From assembly GCA_951640165.1 (NCBI GenBank), contig OX621248.1, forward strand, positions 124,001 through 188,000: 64,000 bases of DNA, read 5' to 3'. Both the position numbers and the translations under genes were made by a program. The notes under the pieces were generated by a model. That model did no database searches. It had not been told where the DNA came from and worked only from the letters and a program-made list of their open reading frames with translations. This DNA comes from Pseudoips prasinana. Lineage: Eukaryota > Arthropoda > Insecta > Lepidoptera > Nolidae. This document shows positions 56,890-64,000 of this stretch, in pieces; within the stretch, counting starts at the first letter, position 1; each line of letters starts with the position of its first letter.

Positions 56890-57905
56890 AATATTATTAT
56901 TTTTATTTATTTTAGTTTATTAGGTTCACCAACACCAAGTTTATACAAGCTCATTTTAAACATAATTATATAAGTAACAATTGCAGTATAACTTATTACT
57001 TATAGGTAAACTCCACGTGTACAAAACAATGGCACAGTTAAACATAACTAATATCTAAGAACTACTTAACTATTATTAACTTAGTCTACATAATTAAAAA
57101 ATCATATTCACAAATTTCAAATAAAAATATGGTAAAAGAGAAAATAAAAACATCTAATCAAGTATAAATAACAGAAATATTAAACAGAATTTAAGAGACG
57201 ATTTATAACGGCTTTGTGTGTAGTGAAGGGATCAGCGTGTAAATCAATAACGTCACTATAACTGTTAACAATTTTAGTCATCCTTGCATAGGGCGAACCA
57301 GTTCCCAATACTGTTCTCCTAAACGGTGGACATAGTGGTCTGATAGGGGTTCGTGGAAGCCTCGACGGAACGCGAAGCTTAAATAGTGATAGCAGTTTGG
57401 GGCAGTCTATTTGGTTGGTAAATATTTTGTAAGCAAATATTGCGTCACTTATATGCGTTTCTCGAGAGACATCATATTGAACTGCTTTAGTCTAAGTGCA
57501 TAAGGACGTATTTTTTTAGTTACAACCGTCAAAAATGCAAGATGCCATACAAAACGTTTTTGGACACGTTCGAGTCGCAATGTATGCGTTGCGTAATGTG
57601 GTCTCCAAACCACACTATCGTACTCCAAAATACTACGAATAAGACTGATGTATAACAAAAATTTTGTCTTAACATTACGAAAAGATTTGCAGTGCCTAAG
57701 GACGAAACCCAACATCTTCGAAGCTCTCTTTATAATGCTGTCCATATGTGAAGAAAATGTCAATTTCTTATCATATAGCACGCCAATGTCCCTTATAATA
57801 TCAGTTTCTTTAATTGAGTTGTTCTTAATTAAATAATCCCAGCTTATTAGCTTATTCTTTCTCGAAAATTTCACACGGTAACACTTAGTGAAAGGATAAT
57901 GCTCA
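56890..57905 (-). pseudogene. CR1-like LINE, C-terminal part and 3' end, minus strand
   Basis: Minus-strand frame 57874-57449 (DIIRDIGVLYDKKLTFSSHM, ASKMLGFVLRHCKSFRN, RPHYATHTLRLERVQKRF) is closely related to LINE #2. The frame then breaks, with further pieces to ~57215, and the 3' UTR ends at ~56890 in AATAAAATAAAT-type sequence preceded by GTTGGTGAACCT as in LINE #2. Confidence 0.82.
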
Positions 57906-59274
57906 TCGATATATGGGATCCCGTACCATCGTGCATCAAATTCAAACGTTGTTTTTAAGAGACTATACTTATTATACTAACTCCTTCAGAAGTTATTTTT
58001 GTAAAGAAAACCCGGGTTTCGGAGATATTAAAAAAAAACGTAAATAACCTAACCTAAAAAGTAGGTAAGTAGGTATATTTTGTTCGATGATACCAATGAC
58101 GTAAGTATAATAATAATAATCTTTATTTATCCAAAAAACATACAGAGTTTGAAATAACTTAATAATATTTGGTTAGGAAATACATTATATTTTATGTTGC
58201 AAAATCTGTACAATAATAATACTCTATCTCTTGAACTAGGGTATACCTGTATTATAAGAGGTAGTTTGCGGTCTATATATAGTATATAACCTAAGTATTA
58301 CATAATATAGACACGCTATACGCGAACCAACATTATTGCTCCAAAACAGCGTATTTCGCTTATATTAGTAGTTACAAAGACGAACAATCGCGATACAGGG
58401 TGCGCGAGTGAAACTCAGGCATTTACTCGACAATTATATTACAGTGTGAGCGGGTAACTTATCTAATTGTAATAAACAGTAATAAGGATATAATATCACT
58501 GGACGCTACCGTGTGATAGCACCAATACCAATAAAATATTACCATTAGTGAGACTGAATAAAGCGCTCATTGAATCTAGAGAGCTTCTTAAACTATAATA
58601 ACTCTTTGGTAATCTTAAAATACTATTTATGACAGACACTATTGCTCATGCTCATGCTTGTGTTGTAGTAGTGAAGCGCCTAGAAAAGGAGATAGGGGAG
58701 GTAAGGGATAAAAAAAAATAGTTCCATATTGTTTTTAATAGCCATTCAAAGTCAACAGTAATTATTAACAACAACTTAAATCATTCATCATATCCCTGAA
58801 AAAAATCATCTAACCGATGCCGATGCAGTCAGACTATTATACCGTCCCCAGCTCAAATACCACACTACTGACATCACATGAGCACAGCAGCCCACTGTTC
58901 GCTTACCGACTAGGCAGCTTCAGCAATAACCTACTATGCTTTCTAATGTGTTGGCCACATCATCAGACGTCATATTCAACATTCAATAGAACTATTGAAT
59001 GTGTATGTAGATTTCTGGGTATCAAAAATGAACAATTGATACATCGGTTTTGCCGAACTGTCGGTATCAGTCTGTTTACTCTACGACTCGACATATTTGT
59101 ACAATGATACACAGAAATAAGTTCACAAAATAACAACAAGTTATTTTTCTCAAAACACAATACAATAAAAATCTCAATTCAATTCAATTCTCAACTGTAA
59201 AAACACAAACAAATGACAGAAAATATGTCTGGCGGGATTTAGGGATGCGATCGATAAATCATAATCTTTAGTAA
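57906..59274. other. Insert between two parts of a minus-strand CR1-like LINE
   Basis: No protein domain recognised. At ~58105-58140 (TAATAATAATAATCTTTATT) there is what looks like a minus-strand LINE tail. Frames at 58817-59160 show no family features. The flanking RT halves suggest that 57906-59944 was inserted as one or several units. Confidence 0.4.
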
Positions 59275-59860
59275 GAAAATCGATATTGTGTCAATTATAA
59301 TACTAAATCGATTTGGTGTACTGTTTTAATTTGAATTGATACGTTATTGAACGAAACAAAAGCAATGCTAATACATATAATTCGTTTAATGTTTTTGAAG
59401 CAAACGTTATAGTTATTTATTATAAAAAGAAACTATTTGTATAACTGGTTAGTCGAGTAATTATATATATTTTTTTTCTTTATCTACCCCATTTTGTTTA
59501 ATATTCTTCTATAGACATAACTTGTGTATTGTAAATTAAATAAAGTAACTGCCCGATTAGTATTTAAGAAACTTTTGTTTAATTTGTTAAATATGTTTCT
59601 CATATAAGTGAATTGTATTCTTTTGAGGAATAAAGATCTTAAACCAGATTCATCAAAAATAGTTTCTATTGCATTCACATCTCTATGACCGGTTGTGTGA
59701 CGAGGGAGTAAAACAATGTTCATACTTTTAAACTTTAAAATAGAATTCCCTGTTCAAACATCAAATCCATGAAGCGTAATGTCCTAAAATAATATGAAAA
59801 TAATTACTATACCATTATGATCTTGACGCATGAGAATTCTTGGTACCAGTTTTGGTCATT
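59275..59860. repeat. Dispersed repeat R3, copy 2
   Basis: Matches 20921-21335 with an additional ~185 bases (~59460-59645). A minus-strand frame at 59723-59484 (VLLPRHTTGHRDVNAIETIF) may be the C-terminus of a LINE ORF, which would make R3 a LINE fragment. Not proven. Confidence 0.7.
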
Positions 59861-59944
59861 CTCTTTTAACTCCATCATGTTATCCTCACACCATTGGATA
59901 AGTCGATCCAATGATATCTAGGGTCTACGTCTGACTTAATAGTT

Positions 59945-61070
59945 CTACCATAGGTCATCAGCGTACATAAATAATTCAGAAAAATTGAAGCAGTCTGTAA
60001 AATCATTAATGAAGTAGTTAAACAAAATTGGTCCTAAGTGCGATCCCTGGGGAACACCAGATGAAACAGATTGCAAACATGATTGAAAACCATTTACCAC
60101 GACAAAAAAGATCTTCCTTTTAAATATGAACCCAGCCAGTCCAAGAGACTTCTAGAGAAGCCGTAGGTACTCAATTTAGATAATAAGATTTCGTGAGAAA
60201 CACTGCCTTGCTGAGTTCAGTGTATATGACCTGAATCGACAGCATCAATCAGAAACTCTGTAAAAGGGACCAAGTTTGTACTCGTGGATCGATTCAAGAC
60301 AAATCCGTGTTGATATTCGCTTAGGTATAATCTTAGGTGTTTTTGAAAATGCGGACAAATTAGTGATTCAAAAACTTCGGCGAGGGATGATAAAACTGAA
60401 ATGGGTCTGTAATTTTTTACGAGTTCCTTATCATCAGATTTTAAAACAGGAACAGCCTTGGCTACCTTCCATTTAGAAGGAAATATTCCCGAGATCAAAG
60501 ATTTATTGAAAATGAGCACAAGTGGGTAGGTCAGCTCGGATGAGCAAGCTACGATGAAAACTGGTGGAATTCCATCCGGTCCTGCGTTCTTTTTGCAATC
60601 TAGGCTTTTACATTTTTTAAAAGACACTCTTGGCTTATATATGGGCTTCCCAAATATTGGCTATTAGTATCCAAGTGTTGTAGAGCTTCAGATTTAGCAC
60701 CATAGTTTGAAGCACTATCAGAACAATATAGGTACGGAAGAAAAATAGTTTGCGAACAGTTCACAGATAGTCGACCCTTCAGTAGCGATGGTCAACCCGT
60801 CAGTAATAGATAGCGGTTAAGAACTTGATCCTCCTCGCTTAGTTATAATATAATTCCAAAAAAGCTTCGGATTATTAGTTAATTTATCTTCTAAATTATT
60901 TATATAATTATTATAGCCAAATTCTCACATTGTCTTCCTATTATCTTTAGTTCTATCGCATCTAATGGATTTCCATATATTTTTAAACGTTTTCTGATTT
61001 TATGTTTTACATTTAACATTTTGATTAATTTACGGTTGAACCATGGAGGATGTACAAAGTACAGTTCATT
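59945..61070 (-). pseudogene. CR1-like LINE RT, minus strand, frame-broken
   Basis: Minus-strand pieces from PPWFNRKLIKMLNV (~61050) through GPDGIPPVFIVACSSEL, NYRPISVLSSLAEVFESLI, HGFVLNRSTSTNLV, to a VPQGS-like block and MYADDL (~59950). Same family as LINE #2. The C-terminus expected next on the minus strand is at 57905-57215, so the two parts are probably one element split by ~2 kb. Confidence 0.82.
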
Positions 61071-61488
61071 GACAAAACGCGCGCGCAGTCAACAATTCAG
61101 AAAAAGAGTGTCTAGCTGGCGGGTGTCGGATTCATAAACATACAACGGCATGGTGATATTTACAATATTATTAATGATAGGTATATCAATGTGTATGATA
61201 TCTGGTTTCAATTTTATATCATTACTCGATTGTTTCCGAGAAAGTAAGGTTATCCCGCCGTCCTTTATGACGCATCCACTTTCCAAGGTTAAGAGCCTTC
61301 TGCGCTAGCCAAATGCTCATTGCCTCATTGCCAAATTTCAAAATAATAGATAATTTTTTTTAGATAATAATTATATTTTGTATTTTTTATACTATATTCG
61401 ACTACGTTTATGTACTCCATTGTGAACTTGACAAGTACAAGTGTATGTTAATACCCAAGTGCTGAATTAATTTCATTATTTCATTTCA
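61071..61488. other. Junction between CR1-like LINE and BEL-2
   Basis: A minus-strand frame at 61286-61089 (DIIHIDIPIINNIVNITM) is unassigned. The remainder is AT-rich without recognised features. Confidence 0.35.
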
Positions 61489-63135
61489 TTATTTCAAGGC
61501 GAGTATCCCGACCTTGTCTAATCGCTCGATGGTAATTTGATAGTCACATATGACTTGTATGGAGCATTGACTGCAACATGAATACAAGTAATTGTTTACT
61601 TTATGCAATTGCACCCAGGTATTTTTGCACATACTGCTTTCTGTCTTACAACTTAAATACTCATTTTCTTTAGCACAGTAATTTTGTTCGGTTTTGGTAA
61701 TTGAAATTGGTATTTGATGGGCACAGAGTAACATGTCTAAATCATAATGAATACATTGTTGTAGTTGTAGACTAGAAATTGGTATTTCTAGGTCCTTGTG
61801 AATATTAATGGCCAATAGATCAAATCCTGGAACTATTTGTAGCATTTTGTGGCCGATTTCCACAGGAATTGGTATTAAATTGTAGATTTCAAAGGTGTCT
61901 CTGCCTACTAATGGTATTTTTATTTCGAAAATCCAATGGTCTTCTGTGAATTTGGTTCTAACAGTTAATAAATGGTAAATTTGGTTTAAGTCAGTGTGGA
62001 TATTATCGATGGGTAGGGATAATTCTTTAGAAATCTGCCCTGAGATAATATTACGTTCTTTGGTTAATTGTTCTGGTTGTAATAGATGTATGTTAAATTT
62101 GCCATGGAAAATGTCCGTGATGGTGTTCAATAACATTTGCTGTACATCTTTCAGATTCATGAGTATGCCATTGGCTGTGATTGAAGACAAGGCGAACTCA
62201 TTGGTATATGTATTATCGGCTATCTCCTTTTGCATGGTATTGCTTAAGTTATCTAATTTATTTAGGTGCTGGTTAAAAGTTTTATGTTGTTGTCTTACAG
62301 TTGTTTCCATTGTCTTGATAAAATTGAACTCTGACTCGATTATGGATGTTTGGTTTTTCAATAATTGGTTAAAATATTTATGGTTACTTCTAAGCTTAGT
62401 CAAATCGTTCTGGTATTGTTGGGCGAAGTCATCGTCGAGTACTCCGAATAAACTATGAGCTATCGACCCTATAGCATTCACTAAGCCTCGGCGACGACGA
62501 TGGTGGCTTACTGGTAACTGTCCATGGTTGGTTAAAATTTCGTTATAATGACCTAGTTCGTCTTGGCAATGGTGTAGATGTAATAGAACTAGTTGACAGT
62601 GAGACGTAATTTGTATTTTCTGACACAATTTTTCTAAATGGTTTATATATTTAGTAGTTAATGACACACCTTCCCAATAAGCATTCATATCATAAAATAC
62701 TACAAGTTTCCATTCGTCTCGAATCAATCTCATGTTACTGATTTTATCAAAGTAGATAGTTTGATTATCTCGCAGTTTTTTGGTGTGAAGATTACACTGT
62801 GATGGTGATAGTAGCAACATAATCATCATAAGTGCCATGGTTATAAGGCTACACGTTGTCGATTTGCGAGTTCTTCGCCGTGGTGGTGGGTCACAGAGGT
62901 TGACTGGGTCCACTTCAGTTGTAGTGGTTGGGTGAGGTGGTTCATCTGGCACATTTGATTGATTCTCGTCTTGGTGGATTGGAAGGATGGATAGTTTGGT
63001 GATTGGTCTTTTCAATATACCTCCTTTGGTTCTTAGCGTGAATACTCTAACAAGACCGTTATTGCCAGGGTGAATTTCTAATACTCGTCCGAGAGCCCAC
63101 TTTCCTGGATACACGTGTACGTCTTGAATAATCAC
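61489..63135 (-). pseudogene. BEL-2 integrase tail fused to envelope (F-like), C-terminally truncated
   Basis: Minus-strand frame of 548 residues without an internal stop. It starts with the DUF5641-type tail (GKWALGRVLEIHPGNNGLVR), then a linker, a hydrophobic segment (LITMALMMIMLLLSPSQC), the ectodomain, and a basic cleavage site with following fusion-peptide-like segment (HRRRRGLVNAIGSIAHSLF). Cysteine-rich part follows (YCAKENEYLSCKTESSMC). It stops at GILALK, before the transmembrane helix found in BEL-1, so it is not membrane-anchored as it stands. An old endogenous retrovirus-like envelope; same architecture as 35025-36216. Confidence 0.85.
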
Positions 63136-64000
63136 TAAATCATTTACTTTTAAATTTTTGTAAGGGTGTCGCCACTTTGATCGAGTGTTTAATTGAGTTA
63201 AATACTCAGATTGCGTTTCCAGATATCATGGTAAATTTTTTGGACGAGTTGCCATCTGGTGCGTTCGTCTCTCTCTGTCTCTAGTATGGTTAATATTGGT
63301 CCACTGGAGAGGAAATGCGAAGGTGTCAAAAAATTTAAATCATCTGGATCTTCAGAAATGGCGCACAAAGGACGTGTATTCAAGCATCCCTCTAACTGTG
63401 TCAATAGAGTTGTAAATTCTTCGTAGGTCAGTTTTTGGTTACCTAGAACTCTACGAAGATGGTATTTAAGGCTCTTGACTGCGGCCTCCCAAAGGCCTAC
63501 AGCGCTTGGCCATTATGGTGCATTGAAATGCCACTCTATCTGCATAGTAAACTCAATTTAGACTGGTTTTTTAGATAGGTGATTTCTTCAAAAAATTCTG
63601 TTTGTTGTACGTGCCTTACTAAGTGGTTATTCGCTCGTTTTAATTCTGCAATGGTTAGGTATGATGGTTTGTTTTGGTCACGTGAGAATGCGCGTAATGT
63701 CCACGCGAGAACTCGACACGTTCGTGAATAACTACTGTTGTTAGTTATCAGGTGACTTATGTCGTCATTTTCATATGGTTTCGAAATTACGTTGGTTTGG
63801 TATTGTTTTTTGGTTTCTTTTTTGGTACCGTAGGTAACGGAGGTTAATTGGTATTCACATAGTGGCTTACTCGGGGAATCTCTCCATACAATTTTCTGGT
63901 ATTTTTGGTCATTTTCGTGCACAAGTATCTGGCGGTACATTTTTTCTGCATCTGCGACATAACCTATTTTATATTGTCTCCATTTAATAATTATGGACAA
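63136..64000 (-). pseudogene. BEL-2 pol remnants, runs off the window edge
   Basis: Minus strand: RT block A region (GYVADAEKMYRQILVHENDQ) and SVTYGTK at ~64000-63815 are followed directly by the integrase N-terminal region (AELKRANNHLVRHVQQTEFF). The second half of RT and all of RNase H are therefore deleted. After ~63540 the sequence jumps to the integrase segment with VGLWEAAVKSLKYHLRRVL (catalytic glutamate) and CLNTRPLCAISEDPDDLNFL, to ~63200. Stops and frame changes are present. The gag end would lie to the right of the window. Confidence 0.85.

Noticed and set aside
58817..59160. Overlapping plus and minus frames as a host gene.
   Set aside because: No domain, no promoter or splice context, and located in an insertion between two halves of a LINE.

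Overview
The window looks like insect, most probably lepidopteran (moth or butterfly), nuclear DNA. The background is AT-rich. It carries tRNA-headed SINEs, Helitron-like ends (CTAGT after a GC-rich hairpin), CR1/Jockey-type LINEs with short A/T-rich or (TTATC)n tails, and env-bearing BEL/Pao LTR elements. Genes are split by GT-AG introns. I cannot name the species. No bacterial or organellar features, rRNA or CRISPR arrays were seen.

Layout. 1-15277: repeat-dominated flank with foldback elements, SINEs, LINE 3' ends and Helitron-like ends. Two short GC-rich spots look like first exons coding signal peptides (minus strand at 3572-3533, plus strand at 12135-12198). 15278-56393: one host gene on the plus strand, reconstructed here as 13 exons and 880 codons whose splice phases all agree. 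It is a WDSUB1-like protein with two seven-bladed WD40 propellers, a SAM domain and a C-terminal U-box, so a predicted E3 ubiquitin ligase. 56394-64000: 3' flank with a broken CR1-like LINE on the minus strand and the 3' part of a second env-bearing BEL/Pao element that runs off the right edge.

The host gene is dominated by two introns. Intron 9 (23127-47863, 24.7 kb) splits the SAM domain and holds a nested stack. A broken LINE (23264-24572, resumed at 44312-44835) is split by a BEL/Pao element with 335-bp LTRs (24573-44311). That element is split twice: by a CR1-like LINE with a PHD-finger ORF1 (about 26851-31472), and by a second LINE (about 36217-42655). The second LINE is itself split by a DDE DNA transposon with a three-exon transposase gene (about 37683-42056). 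Intron 12 (50205-56268) holds a LINE with two intact ORFs, an ORF1 with an SGNH-esterase-like domain and a 957-residue EN-RT ORF2.

Mobile-element genes greatly outnumber host genes. Most are broken by stops, frameshifts or loss of catalytic segments; the LINE in intron 12 and the DNA transposase look intact. A recurring oddity is a set of tight inverted repeats (arms about 14-43 bases, mostly short loops). Several can be shown, by comparison with uninterrupted relatives in the same window, to be short inverted duplications within or at the ends of retroelement copies.
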